This document shows positions 8,709 through 18,126 of a stretch of DNA of 64,000 bases, in pieces. The stretch comes from Poindextera sp963706385 (GTDB lineage: Bacteria > Pseudomonadota > Alphaproteobacteria > Caulobacterales > Caulobacteraceae). The stretch covers positions 186,001 through 250,000 of the forward strand of contig OY970153.1 of the NCBI GenBank assembly GCA_963706385.1, written 5' to 3'. Under the pieces are notes generated by a model, which saw nothing but the letters and a program-made list of their open reading frames with translations, made no database searches and was not told where the DNA came from. Every line of letters begins with the position of its first letter. Position 1 is the stretch's first letter. The position numbers and the translations under genes are program-made.

Positions 8709-10334
8709 ATGCGCTGGCATTTCGCCTCGGTCTGGGAAGCCGTCGCCGACGCCGTTCCGGACGCTCCGGCCCTGGTCGAGGGCGAGGTGCGGCGCAGCTG
8801 GCGCGAGTACGAGGAGCGCGCCGCGCGCATCGCCTCGGGCCTGGCCGCCTCGGGCCTGGGCGTCGGCGCCAAGGTCGGGCTCTACGCCTACAATTCCAAC
8901 GCCTATCTCGAAGCCCATTTCGGCGCGTTCAAGATCCGCGGCGTGCCGGTCAACGCCAACTACCGCTACACCGCCCACGAGCTGGTCTATCTGCTGGACA
9001 ACGCCGACGCCGAGGGGCTGGTGTTCGACGCCCGGTTCGGCGAGCGGGTGACCGCGATCCGCGAGCACCTTCCCAAGCTGAAGGTGCTGATCGAGATCGA
9101 CGACGGCTCGGGCGAGCACCTGGAGGGGGCGATCCGGCTGGAGGCGCTGATCGCCGCCCACGCGCCGCTGCCGCGCCAGGACTATTCCGAAGACGACATC
9201 TACATGCTCTACACCGGCGGCACGACCGGCATGCCCAAGGGGGTGATGTACCACCAGGGCGAGTTCAGCCAGGCGCTGCTCAGCGGCTACGACTTCCGCG
9301 GCCTGCCCCGGCCGACCACGCGCGAGGAGCTGATGGCCGCGGTGCGCGCGCTGCATGCCGAGGCCGCCGCCCCGCGCAGCATTCCCGCCTGCCCCTTGAT
9401 GCACGGCACCGGCCTGTGGCTGGGGGTGATCATCCCCCACCAGCTCGGCGGCTGCGCGGTGGTGTTCCGCAACGAGCATTTCGACGCGGGCGAACTGTGG
9501 GACCTGGTCGAGCGCGAGCAGGTCACCGACATCGCCATCGTCGGCGACGCCTTCGCCCGGCCGATGCTGAACGCGCTGGAGGCGGCCAAGGCGGCGGGCC
9601 GGCCGCACGACATCTCATCGCTCAAGCAGATCATCTCCTCCGGCGTGATGTTCTCGCGCGAGGTCAAGGAGGGGTTGTTGGCCTTCGCCGACATCGTCAT
9701 CGTCGACGGCATGGGCGCCACCGAGGGCGGGATGGCGACGGCGGTGGTCTCCAGGGCCGCGCCGCCGGGCGAGACCGCCAAGTTCATCGCCAATCCGACC
9801 ACCAAGGTGTTCGACGAGCACGACAAGGAAATCGCGCCCGGCTCCGACCAGATCGGCATGATCGCCAACGGCGGCTTTACCCCGGTCGGCTACTACAAGG
9901 ACCCGGTCAAGAGCGCGGCCACCTTCCGCGAGATCGACGGCCACCGCTATTCCTTCCCCGGCGACTTCGCCAAGATCGCCGCCGACGGCACCCTGATCCT
10001 GTTGGGGCGGGGATCGGTGTGCATCAACACCGGCGGCGAGAAGGTGTTCCCCGAGGAGGTCGAGGAGGCGCTGAAGGCCCATCCCGACGTCTATGACTGC
10101 CTGGTGGTCGGCGTGCCCGACGAGCGGTTCGGCGAGCGGGTCACCGCGGTGCTCTCGCCTCGGAAGGGCCAGGCGCTGGACGAGGCCGGGCTGATCGAAT
10201 TCGCCCGCGCGCGCATCGCCGGCTACAAGACCCCGCGCCGGATCATCGTGGTCGGCGAGGTCCAGCGCGCGGCCAACGGCAAGGCCGACTACAAATGGGC
10301 CAAGTCGGTCGCGCTGGAGGCGGCGGACGCCTGA
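8709..10334 (+). CDS. Acyl-CoA synthetase (fatty-acid or steroid-acid type)
   Basis: A 541-residue ANL ligase, distinct from the one at 1467. The P-loop reads YMLYTGGTTGMPKG at about residues 166-179; GGTTG in place of SGTTG is typical of a FadD branch that includes FadD3/FadD19-like enzymes. Further motifs are GMGATEGG (about 335-342), FPGDFAKIA, LLGRGSVCINTGGEKV, and the C-terminal Lys in AANGKADYKW. It should convert a free acid to its CoA thioester for beta-oxidation or related catabolism. The next gene, an SDR, starts 30 bp downstream behind a strong ribosome-binding site, suggesting a two-gene operon. Confidence 0.9.
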   Translation: MRWHFASVWEAVADAVPDAPALVEGEVRRSWREYEERAARIASGLAASGLGVGAKVGLYAYNSNAYLEAHFGAFKIRGVPVNANYRYTAHELVYLLDNADAEGLVFDARFGERVTAIREHLPKLKVLIEIDDGSGEHLEGAIRLEALIAAHAPLPRQDYSEDDIYMLYTGGTTGMPKGVMYHQGEFSQALLSGYDFRGLPRPTTREELMAAVRALHAEAAAPRSIPACPLMHGTGLWLGVIIPHQLGGCAVVFRNEHFDAGELWDLVEREQVTDIAIVGDAFARPMLNALEAAKAAGRPHDISSLKQIISSGVMFSREVKEGLLAFADIVIVDGMGATEGGMATAVVSRAAPPGETAKFIANPTTKVFDEHDKEIAPGSDQIGMIANGGFTPVGYYKDPVKSAATFREIDGHRYSFPGDFAKIAADGTLILLGRGSVCINTGGEKVFPEEVEEALKAHPDVYDCLVVGVPDERFGERVTAVLSPRKGQALDEAGLIEFARARIAGYKTPRRIIVVGEVQRAANGKADYKWAKSVALEAADA

Positions 10335-10363
10335 GCAGGTCATCCGTACAAGGAGGAAAATCC

Positions 10364-11143
10364 ATGGAACCCGTCCCCGACCTCAGCCGCTCGGTAAAGG
10401 GCAAGATCGTGCTGGTCACCGGCGCGGCCAGCGGCATGGGCCGCGCCACGGCGCATGTGTTCGCTCGCGAGGGCGCGCGCGTGGCGGTGACCGACCTGCG
10501 GCTGGAGGACGCCGAGGCGGTGGCCGCCGACATCCGCGCCGAGGGCGGCGAGGCCAAGGCCTGGGCGTTCGACGTGGGCGACAAGGCGACCATCGAGGCG
10601 CTGGTTCCGGAGATCGCCAGGCACTTCGGCGGGCTGGACGTGGTGGTCAACAACGCCGGGGTGGCCGGTTTCCGCAAGATCGACGATGAGGAATACGACG
10701 GGCTTTGGGAACGGATGTTCCCGATCCTCTTGACCGCGCACCCGCGGATCATCCGCGCGGCCCTGCCGTACCTGCGCAAGTCGTCCAGCCCGCGCATCGT
10801 CAACATCGCCTCGACCGAGGCCCTGGGCGCCACCGCGCTCGACAGCATCTACGCGGCGGCCAAGGCCGGGGTCACCGGCCTCACCCGCGCCCTGGCGGTG
10901 GAGCTCGGCCGCGAGGGGATCACCGTCAACTGCATCTGTCCGGGCCCGATCCGCACCGGCATGACGGCCGGCATTCCCGACGAGCACAAGACCATCTTCG
11001 CCAAGCGCCGCACCGCCATGGGCCGCTACGGCGATCCGGCCGAGGTGGCGCACATCACGCTCAGCCTGTGCCTGCCGGCCGCCTCCTACATCACCGGCGT
11101 GACCATCCCGGTCGACGGCGGCCTGATGGCGCGCAACGCCTGA
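10364..11143 (+). CDS. SDR-family oxidoreductase
   Basis: A 259-residue classical short-chain dehydrogenase/reductase. The nucleotide-binding motif TGAASGMG is at residues 19-26, NNAG at 96-99, the catalytic Ser is about residue 150 (NIAST), and Tyr163/Lys167 form the YxxxK pair. The C-terminus ends with the usual TGVTIPVDGG. The ATG at 10364 is fixed by AAGGAGG 8 bp upstream. An Asp after the second beta strand (VTDLR) favours NAD(H). It probably oxidises a 3-hydroxyacyl or alcohol intermediate produced with the upstream acyl-CoA synthetase; the substrate is inferred only from that context. Confidence 0.9.
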   Translation: MEPVPDLSRSVKGKIVLVTGAASGMGRATAHVFAREGARVAVTDLRLEDAEAVAADIRAEGGEAKAWAFDVGDKATIEALVPEIARHFGGLDVVVNNAGVAGFRKIDDEEYDGLWERMFPILLTAHPRIIRAALPYLRKSSSPRIVNIASTEALGATALDSIYAAAKAGVTGLTRALAVELGREGITVNCICPGPIRTGMTAGIPDEHKTIFAKRRTAMGRYGDPAEVAHITLSLCLPAASYITGVTIPVDGGLMARNA

Positions 11144-11161
11144 GCCAATAAGGGCGAGCTC

Positions 11162-12700
11162 TTAGTCGCCGACCACGGTGTCCTCGACGGCGACGCGGCG
11201 GTTCGGCCGCATCAGCAGCACCAGCGGCGCCAGCAGGGCGGTGGTGATGAACATCAGGTGATAGACGTCGACATAGGCGACCATCGCCGCCTGGCGGGTG
11301 ACCTCGCCGTCGAGCGCGGCCATGCCGGCATGGCTGGTCAGGCTGAACGGCCGGGCGAGGTAGGGCGCCCGGGCCATCGGATTGTCGAGCCTCAGCGGCT
11401 CGACCAGCCGGCTGTGCACCACCTGGACGGTGCGGGTGAAGGTGGTCTGCAACAGCGAGATGCCGGCGCTGTTGCCGACGTTGCGCAGCAGCGCGAACAC
11501 CCCGGTGCCGTCCGCGCGCAGGGCCGGATCGAGCGTGGCGAAGGCCAGCACGCTCATCGGCGTGAACACCAGCCCGGTGCCCAGACCCTGCACGAAGCCG
11601 GTCGAGGCGACGAGGCCGGCGTTCATCTGCAGCGAGAACTGGCTCATCGCGAAGAAGGAGAGCGCGAACACCGAAAGCCCGCTGATGATCAGAATGCGGG
11701 TGTCGACCCGCCCGACCAGCCGGCCGACGGCGAACATCGAGATCATGCTGCCGAGGCCGCGCGGGGCGGTGACCAGGCCGGTGGTGACCACCGGATAGCC
11801 CATCAGGTTCTCCAGCATCGGCGGCAGGAAGGCCATCACCGAGAACACCAACAGCCCCAGCGAGAGGTTCATCAGCGAGGCGGTGACGAAGTTGCGGTCG
11901 CGCAGCAGCGCGACGGGCAGGAATGGCCGCTCGGCGGTGAGGGTGTGGACGATGAACAGGACGAAGGCCACCGCCGCGGTCGAGGCTTCGAGGACGGTCT
12001 CGACGGAGGCGAACCAGTCGTTGTTCTGGCCGCGGTCGAGGAACAACTGGAAGGCGCCGAGCGCGACGCTGAGCAGGGTGAAGCCCATGATGTCCAGCGG
12101 CAGTTTGTGGGTCTGGCGATCCTCCGGGATGAAGGTCATCACCCCCAAGAGGCACAGCGCGCCGACCGGCAGGTTGATGTAGAACACCCAGCGCCAGGTG
12201 AAGTCGTCGGTTAGCCAGCCGCCCAGCACCGGGCCGAGCACCGGCGCCACTGTCACCCCGACGCCCCAGATCGCCATCGCCTGCCCGCGCTCTTCGAGCG
12301 GATAGGTGTCCAGCATCACCGCCTGCGACAGCGGCATCATCGCCGCCCCGAACATGCCCTGCAGCACGCGGAACAGGATGATCTGCTCCAGGCTCTGGGC
12401 CGCGCCGCACAGGGCCGAGGCGATGGTGAAGCCGACGATCGACAGCATCAGCACCTGCTTGGTCCCCAGCCGCCCGGCCAGCCAGCCGGTCACCGGGGTC
12501 ATGATCGCCGAGGCGATGATGTAGGAGGTCAGGACCCAGGTGATCTGGTCGGCCGAGGCCGACATCGAGCCGGCCATGTGCGGCAGCGCCACGTTGGCGA
12601 TGGTCGAATCGAGCACGGTCATGATCGTGGCCAGCATCACCGAGATGGTGATCATGCCGCGATTGATCGGCCGCTCCTCGGCTGTCGCGATGCTGGCCAC
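11162..12700 (-). CDS. DHA2-family (EmrB/QacA-type) MFS exporter
   Basis: A 512-residue inner-membrane protein with about 14 hydrophobic helices, the size and topology of the DHA2 drug:H+ antiporters. Seen motifs are LDSTIANVALPH in helix 1 (the D-x-T-I-x-N-V-A-L-P signature of this family), a helix 2-3 loop GWLAGRLGTKQ, and the helix 5 motif GVGVTVAPVLGPVLGGWL. The start is GTG at 12700, 8 bp after the stop of the alpha/beta hydrolase on the same strand, so translation may be coupled. No EmrA-type membrane-fusion partner is adjacent. The substrate is unknown. Confidence 0.9.
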   Translation of the reverse strand: MASIATAEERPINRGMITISVMLATIMTVLDSTIANVALPHMAGSMSASADQITWVLTSYIIASAIMTPVTGWLAGRLGTKQVLMLSIVGFTIASALCGAAQSLEQIILFRVLQGMFGAAMMPLSQAVMLDTYPLEERGQAMAIWGVGVTVAPVLGPVLGGWLTDDFTWRWVFYINLPVGALCLLGVMTFIPEDRQTHKLPLDIMGFTLLSVALGAFQLFLDRGQNNDWFASVETVLEASTAAVAFVLFIVHTLTAERPFLPVALLRDRNFVTASLMNLSLGLLVFSVMAFLPPMLENLMGYPVVTTGLVTAPRGLGSMISMFAVGRLVGRVDTRILIISGLSVFALSFFAMSQFSLQMNAGLVASTGFVQGLGTGLVFTPMSVLAFATLDPALRADGTGVFALLRNVGNSAGISLLQTTFTRTVQVVHSRLVEPLRLDNPMARAPYLARPFSLTSHAGMAALDGEVTRQAAMVAYVDVYHLMFITTALLAPLVLLMRPNRRVAVEDTVVGD

Positions 12701-12710
12701 CGGGTGCGTT

Positions 12711-13673
12711 CTAGCCGCCGGCCAGCGCGCGTTTCATCGCCGCCATCGAATCGCGGATGTAGACCTTGGTCAGCTCGGCGGTCTCGATGAACATGAAGGC
12801 GTGCGGCGCGCCCGGATAGACGTGGAACTCGGTGGGCACACCGGCGCGGATCAGCCGGCGCGCATAGTCCATGTCCTCTTCGAGAAACAGGTCCAGCGCC
12901 CCGCAGATCATGTAGGTCGGCGGCAGGCCGGCGAGGTCCTTGGCCCGCGCGGCCGCGGCGTAGGGCGAGACGTTCGGCCCGCCGGGCGCCTGGCCCAGCA
13001 GCGAGGTCCAGCCGAACACATTGTCGTCCCGCGGCCAGACGAACTGGCCCAGATAGGGCGAGGGGTCCTTGTCGACGGCGGTGCGGTCGTCGAGCATGGG
13101 AAAGATCAGGTGCTGGAAGGCGAGCTTGTATTCGCCGCGGTCGCGGACCAGGAGCCCCAGCCCGGCCGCCATGCCGCCGCCGGCGCTTTCGCCGCTGATC
13201 GCGACGCGCGTGCGATCGACGCCCAGGGCCTCGGCCTGTTTGAACAGCCAGGCGAGGGCGGCGTAGCAGTCCTCCACCGGCCCCGGATGCGGCGTCTCCG
13301 GCGCCAGCCGGTAGTCGACCGAGACCACCACCGCGCCGATCTCGGCGACATAGGCCGCGTCGGTGGCCAGGCCCATCTCCGGCGCGCCCAGCACATAGCC
13401 GCCGCCATGGACGTGCAGGATGGCCGGCCGCCCCGCGCCCTTGGCCTTGGCCTTCGGGGCGGAGACCAGCACGCGCACCTCGGGCGCGCCGGCGGGGCCG
13501 GGGACGAAGTGCTCGGAGACCGCGACCGTATCCGGCGTCGGCGGCCGGTTCGCCGCGCCCATCTGCAGCATCATCGCCCGGGTCTCGGCCAGGGTCTCGC
13601 GCTTGAGCGCAAAGCCGGGCAACTGCTCGATCAGCGGGGTGATCTGCGGATCGACGAGATGTCTGGACGGCAT
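12711..13673 (-). CDS. Alpha/beta hydrolase, hormone-sensitive-lipase family (esterase)
   Basis: A 320-residue cytoplasmic esterase of the HSL/family IV type. The oxyanion motif HGGGYVLG is at about residues 95-102, the nucleophile elbow GESAGGG near 167-173, and the remaining triad residues fit D in GALDLFLEED and H in YPGAPHAF. The ATG at 13673 begins MPSRHLVDPQ, the usual start for this family. These enzymes hydrolyse short to medium acyl esters. It lies upstream of the MFS exporter gene on the same strand (8-bp gap) and 29 bp downstream of the uracil-DNA glycosylase gene, so the three may share a transcript. Confidence 0.9.
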   Translation of the reverse strand: MPSRHLVDPQITPLIEQLPGFALKRETLAETRAMMLQMGAANRPPTPDTVAVSEHFVPGPAGAPEVRVLVSAPKAKAKGAGRPAILHVHGGGYVLGAPEMGLATDAAYVAEIGAVVVSVDYRLAPETPHPGPVEDCYAALAWLFKQAEALGVDRTRVAISGESAGGGMAAGLGLLVRDRGEYKLAFQHLIFPMLDDRTAVDKDPSPYLGQFVWPRDDNVFGWTSLLGQAPGGPNVSPYAAAARAKDLAGLPPTYMICGALDLFLEEDMDYARRLIRAGVPTEFHVYPGAPHAFMFIETAELTKVYIRDSMAAMKRALAGG

Positions 13674-13702
13674 GGCGGCGGTTTCCTGTTTTCGGCGTGG
13701 GG

Positions 13703-14551
13703 CTAACCCGGCCGCTCCGGCCGGTCCAATCGCTCCGCCAGCATCAGCAGATCCTGCCAGGCCTTCTTCTTGGCCATCGGCTGGCGCAGCAGGAAGGCGG
13801 GGTGCAGGGTCGGCAGGGCGGGCAGTTCGATCGCGCCGTCGGCCGAGCGCCAGTCGAACCAGCGCCCGCGCAGCGACAATATCCCTTCCGGGCGCCCCAG
13901 CATCGACTTGGCCGCGGCGCCGCCGGCCAGCAGCAGGAGCCGGGGCTTCACCAGGGCGATGGCCCGCTCCAGGAACGGGGCGCAGACCGCCTGCTCCGAC
14001 GCGGTCGGGGCGCGGTTGCCGGGCGGGCGCCAGAAGACAGTGTTGGTGATGAACACCCGGCCCTCCAGCCCGGCGGCGGCGAGCATCTTGTCCAACAGCT
14101 GGCCGGCGCGGCCGACGAACGGCGCGCCCTGGATGTCCTCGTCCGCCCCGGGGCCCTCGCCGATGATCATCACCGGCGCGTCCGGCGCGCCGCGCTGGAA
14201 CACCGCCTGGCGCGCGCCCTCGAACTTCAGCGGGCAGCCGTCGAAGGCGGCGATGGCGGCGGCCAGGGCGTCCAGGTCGCCGGCCTCGGCGGCGAGGCGA
14301 CGCGCCTCGGCGACGGCGGCGGAGACGTCGGGTCCGGCGGGCTGAGCCAAGCTCCGCGCCGGGGCGGGCGCGGCGGCGGGAGCGCGGACCGGGCGCGGCT
14401 TTTCGGCGATGCGGTCGACCGGCGCGTCCTCGCAACAGCTCTCGACCCCGGCGTCGGCCCAGAAGGCCAGCAGGCTCTCGGCGGCGCGGCGCGAGGCGGC
14501 GTCGGGGGCCGTGCCGGGGGCCGCGTCTGGGGATTGTCCTTGACCTCGCAT
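13703..14551 (-). CDS. Uracil-DNA glycosylase, family 4-like but with altered Fe-S cysteines
   Basis: A 282-residue UDG-superfamily protein. Motif 1 GEGPGADEDIQGAPFVGRAG (about 131-149) and the downstream LPTLHPAFLL (His at about 250) are those of the thermostable family 4 enzymes that remove uracil from DNA. Family 4 members normally bind a [4Fe-4S] cluster with four Cys. Here only C106 and C190 are evident: the positions expected to hold the other two are Phe103 (in FDGCPL) and Trp174 (in NTVFWRPPGNR). The cluster may be absent or differently ligated. The N-terminal 75 residues are an Ala/Pro-rich extension. Divergent from the ETF-ubiquinone oxidoreductase gene, with 63 bp between starts. 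Confidence 0.87.
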   Translation of the reverse strand: MRGQGQSPDAAPGTAPDAASRRAAESLLAFWADAGVESCCEDAPVDRIAEKPRPVRAPAAAPAPARSLAQPAGPDVSAAVAEARRLAAEAGDLDALAAAIAAFDGCPLKFEGARQAVFQRGAPDAPVMIIGEGPGADEDIQGAPFVGRAGQLLDKMLAAAGLEGRVFITNTVFWRPPGNRAPTASEQAVCAPFLERAIALVKPRLLLLAGGAAAKSMLGRPEGILSLRGRWFDWRSADGAIELPALPTLHPAFLLRQPMAKKKAWQDLLMLAERLDRPERPG

Positions 14552-14614
14552 GGCTCACCTTCCGATAAGTCGGGCCTGGATTCAACGCCGCAGGGGCGGG
14601 CAGGGGAACGGGCC

Positions 14615-16288
14615 ATGAGCGAAGATGTCGAACGCGAGTCGGCCGAGTACGACGTGGTCATCGTCGGCGCCGGCCCGGCCGGCCTGTCGGCGGCGATCCG
14701 GCTGAAGCAGCTGGCCGCGGCGGCGGGAAACGAGATCTCGGTCGTGGTGCTGGAAAAGGGCTCGGAAGTCGGCGCCCACATCCTCTCGGGCGCGGTGATC
14801 GACCCCAAGGCGCTGAACGAGCTGATCCCCGACTGGAAGGACAAGGGCGCGCCGCTCGAGACCCCGGTGAGCAAGGACCAGTTCCTGCTGCTGAGCCAGG
14901 CCGGCGCCTTCAGCCTGCCAATGTTCGCCATGCCGCCGTTCATGCACAACCACGGCGCCTACATCGCCTCGCTGGGCAACGTCTGCCGCTGGCTGGCGAG
15001 CCAGGCCGAGGCCCTGGGGGTCGAAATCTATCCCGGCATGGCGGTCTCGGACCTGGTGTGGAGAGAGGACGGCTCGGTCAAGGGCGTGGTGGCCGGGGTG
15101 TTCGGCGTCGGCAAGGACGGCGAGAAGAAGCCCGACTACCAGCCGGGCCTGGAGATGCATGGCAAATACGTGTTCATCGGCGAAGGCGTGCGCGGCTCGC
15201 TGGCCAAGGTGCTGCAGGCCAAATTCAACCTGACCGAGGGCAAGAGCCCGCAGAAGTTCGGCCTGGGGATCAAGGAGCTCTGGCAAGTCCCGGCCGACCG
15301 GTTCCAGCCCGGCCTGACCGTCCACACCACCGGCTGGCCGCTGGACGACAAGACCGGCGGCGGCAGCTTCATGTACCACTTCGGCGACCATTACGTCTCG
15401 ATCGGCATGGTCGTGCACCTGAACTACAAGAACCCGTTCCTGTCGCCGTTCGACGAGTTCCAGCGCTTCAAGCACCATCCCTCCGTGCGGCCCTATCTGG
15501 AAGGTGGCAAGCGCATCGCCTACGGCGCGCGGGCGATCACCGAGGGCGGGCTGCAGTCCGTGCCCAAGCTTTCCTTCCCGGGCGGCGTGCTGATCGGCTG
15601 TGCGGCCGGGTTCGTCAACGTGCCGAGGATCAAGGGCAGCCACAACGCCATGAAGACCGGCATGATGGCCGCCGAGGCGGCGTTCGCGGCGATCGGCGCC
15701 GGCCGGGCGGGCGACGAGTTGGCCGAATACCAGGCCGCCTACCACGCCTCCTGGGTGGCCAAGGAGCTGAAGCTGGTCCGCAACGCCAAGCCGATCCTGT
15801 CCAGGTTCGGCACCCTGATCGGCGGCGCGCTCGGCATGTTCGACATGTGGACCAATGTGCTGTTCGGCGGCTTCTCGGTGTTCGGCACGATGAAGCACGA
15901 GAAGACCGACGCCGCGTCCACCGGCCTGGCCAAGGACTATGCGCCGATCGTCTATCCCAAGCCCGACGGGGTGATCAGCTTCGACAAGCCGTCCTCGGTG
16001 TTCCTGTCGGCGACCAACCACGAGGAGGACCAGCCGGCGCACCTGAAACTGAAGGACCCGAACATCCCGATCGCGGTCAACCTGCCCAAGTACGGCGAGC
16101 CGGCCCGGCTCTACTGCCCGGCGGGGGTCTATGAGGTGCTCTACGACGAGTCCGGCCAGAACCCCAGGTTCCAGATCAACGCCCAGAACTGCGTCCACTG
16201 CAAAACCTGCGACATCAAGGACCCGTCGCAGAACATCACCTGGACCACGCCCGAGGGCGGGGGCGGACCGAACTATCCGAACATGTGA
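14615..16288 (+). CDS. Electron transfer flavoprotein-ubiquinone oxidoreductase
   Basis: A 557-residue inner-membrane-associated FAD and [4Fe-4S] protein that passes electrons from ETF (reduced by acyl-CoA dehydrogenases) to ubiquinone. The FAD-binding motif VIVGAGPAGLSAA is at about residues 14-26. Family stretches include GSEVGAHILSGAVIDP, GEGVRGSLAK, SIGMVVHLNYKNP and GCAAGFVNVPRIKGSHNAMK. The ferredoxin-like end carries CPAGVYEV plus CVHCKTCDIKDP, supplying four cluster Cys, and ends GGGGPNYPNM as in ETF-QO from other species. The start is the ATG at 14615; the frame is open far upstream but only as an overlap with the opposite-strand UDG gene. It fits the nearby fatty-acid activation genes. 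Confidence 0.96.
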   Translation: MSEDVERESAEYDVVIVGAGPAGLSAAIRLKQLAAAAGNEISVVVLEKGSEVGAHILSGAVIDPKALNELIPDWKDKGAPLETPVSKDQFLLLSQAGAFSLPMFAMPPFMHNHGAYIASLGNVCRWLASQAEALGVEIYPGMAVSDLVWREDGSVKGVVAGVFGVGKDGEKKPDYQPGLEMHGKYVFIGEGVRGSLAKVLQAKFNLTEGKSPQKFGLGIKELWQVPADRFQPGLTVHTTGWPLDDKTGGGSFMYHFGDHYVSIGMVVHLNYKNPFLSPFDEFQRFKHHPSVRPYLEGGKRIAYGARAITEGGLQSVPKLSFPGGVLIGCAAGFVNVPRIKGSHNAMKTGMMAAEAAFAAIGAGRAGDELAEYQAAYHASWVAKELKLVRNAKPILSRFGTLIGGALGMFDMWTNVLFGGFSVFGTMKHEKTDAASTGLAKDYAPIVYPKPDGVISFDKPSSVFLSATNHEEDQPAHLKLKDPNIPIAVNLPKYGEPARLYCPAGVYEVLYDESGQNPRFQINAQNCVHCKTCDIKDPSQNITWTTPEGGGGPNYPNM

Positions 16289-16377
16289 GCGGCTTTCGCC
16301 GGGCGGTTTGGCGCCGCGGCCTTGCTCCGGCCTCGATGCGGCTTGATGCTGGGGCGGAAACAGCGGATTCTCCCTTC

Positions 16378-18126
16378 ATGACCAGCTTCCGAACGGCCCT
16401 GGCCGCCGTCTCCTGCATAGCGATGCTGACGCTCGCCGCCTGCGCCAGCGCTCCGCTCGCCACCGGCCCCGACGCTGTCCAACAGGCGGCCGCGCCGGAG
16501 CCCGGCGCCGCCGGCTCGGCCTATGGGCTGTTTCTGGCCGGGTCCGCGGCCTTCGACGACGGCGACAAGCGCGCCGCCGCCGATTTCTTCGCCGATGCCG
16601 CCCGCCAGGTGGGCGACGCGCCCTTCCTGCGGGATCGCGCCTTCACCGCGGCCCTGATCGCCGGCGACGTGCCCCGCGCCGCGGCCCTGGCGTCGGGGTT
16701 GGACGACGAAAACCCCTCGATCGGGCGGCTCGGCCGCCTGACCCAGGCGGTCGACGCCCTGGCCGACGGCAGGGGCCGCGAGGCCGAGGCGCTGCTGACC
16801 AATCCGCCGCTCGCCGCCCCGTTCACCACCGCCGGGTCGCTGCTGGCCCCCTGGGCCGCCGCCGCGGCCGGCGACTGGAAGACGGCGCTGGAGGTTCCGA
16901 CCCCCCGCGGCGAACGGCTGACCGACGAAATCACCCTGTTGAGCAAGGCGGCGTTGTTCGAACGGCGGCGCCGCTTCGCCAACGCGGATGTCGTGTTCCG
17001 CAAGCTGCTGGGCGAGGCCGACGGTTCGGAGGTCTACACCATCGCCTATGGCGGCTTCCTCGAGCGGCGCGGTCGTCGGGCCGACGCGGTCGCCCTCTAC
17101 CAGGCGGCGCTGAAGGGGGACAGGTCGAGCCGGCCGATGCGGGACGCCCTGGCCCGGGTCAGGGCCGGCAAGCCCGCGCCGCCCGAACAGACCCTCGCCC
17201 AGGGCGCGGCCCAGGCCCTCCTGGGGCCGACGGTGATGCTGTTGTCGGAGAAGCAGCCGGAGCTGGGCCTGGCCTATCTGCGGCTGGTGCTGCGGCTCGA
17301 TCCCGCCCGCGACGAGGCCTGGGTTCTGGTTGGAGACGCCCTGGTCTCGTCCAACGACCCGGTCGCCGCGCGCGAGGCCTACGGCCATCCCCAGCCGGGC
17401 TCGCCGGAATTCGTCGGCTCCCGGGCGCGGCTGATCACCACCTATGACGACAGCCCGGCCGACAATCCGCTGGTGCTGCAGATCGCCCAGGACACGGTCA
17501 AGGCCGCGCCGGGCGACGACGACGCCCTGACCCTGCTGGCCGATGCGCTCAGGATCAACCAGCGTTACGCCGAGTCCGCCAAGGTGCTCGACAAGCTGAT
17601 CGCCGACCAGGGCGACAAGGCCGGCTGGCAGCTCTACTACATGCGCGGCGTGGCGCTGGAACAGGCCGACCAGTGGCCGGCGGCCGAGGCGGACATGAAA
17701 AAGGCGCTGGCCCTGGCGCCCGACGAGCCCGAGGTGCTGAACTATCTGGGCTATTCCTGGGTCGATCGCGGCGAGCGCCTGGCCGAGGCCAAGACGATGA
17801 TCGAGAAGGCGGTCGCGGCCAAGCCGGACTCCGGCGCCATCGCCGATTCCCTCGGCTGGGTTTATTTCCGCATGGGCGACTACAAGAAGGCGGTCGATCA
17901 GCTCGAGCACGCGGCCGAACTCGAACCGGCCGATCCGGACATCAACAACCACCTCGGCGACGCCTACTGGCGCGCGGGCCGCAAGACCGAGGCGCGCTTT
18001 CAGTGGGAGCTGGTGCTGACGCTCGACCCGGACGCCAAGCTGCGCGAGGAGGTCGAGAGCAAGCTGAAGGACGGGCTCGCGGTTCGCAGCCGCGTCGCGG
18101 AGGCCTCCGCGATCGCCGCGCGATGA
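16378..18126 (+). CDS. TPR-repeat lipoprotein
   Basis: A 582-residue tetratricopeptide protein. The ATG at 16378 gives a lipoprotein signal peptide with lipobox LTLAAC (Cys at about residue 21), so it is probably anchored in the envelope. The N-terminal half is degenerate helical repeats. The C-terminal third has clear TPRs, for example YYMRGVALEQADQWPAAEAD, VLNYLGYSWVDRGERLAEA, and IADSLGWVYFRMGDYKKAVD. This is the large TPR protein that often precedes ispE in alphaproteobacteria. Its stop overlaps the ispE start as ATGA, indicating translational coupling. A scaffold role in the envelope is likely; the partner is unknown. Confidence 0.88.
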   Translation: MTSFRTALAAVSCIAMLTLAACASAPLATGPDAVQQAAAPEPGAAGSAYGLFLAGSAAFDDGDKRAAADFFADAARQVGDAPFLRDRAFTAALIAGDVPRAAALASGLDDENPSIGRLGRLTQAVDALADGRGREAEALLTNPPLAAPFTTAGSLLAPWAAAAAGDWKTALEVPTPRGERLTDEITLLSKAALFERRRRFANADVVFRKLLGEADGSEVYTIAYGGFLERRGRRADAVALYQAALKGDRSSRPMRDALARVRAGKPAPPEQTLAQGAAQALLGPTVMLLSEKQPELGLAYLRLVLRLDPARDEAWVLVGDALVSSNDPVAAREAYGHPQPGSPEFVGSRARLITTYDDSPADNPLVLQIAQDTVKAAPGDDDALTLLADALRINQRYAESAKVLDKLIADQGDKAGWQLYYMRGVALEQADQWPAAEADMKKALALAPDEPEVLNYLGYSWVDRGERLAEAKTMIEKAVAAKPDSGAIADSLGWVYFRMGDYKKAVDQLEHAAELEPADPDINNHLGDAYWRAGRKTEARFQWELVLTLDPDAKLREEVESKLKDGLAVRSRVAEASAIAAR

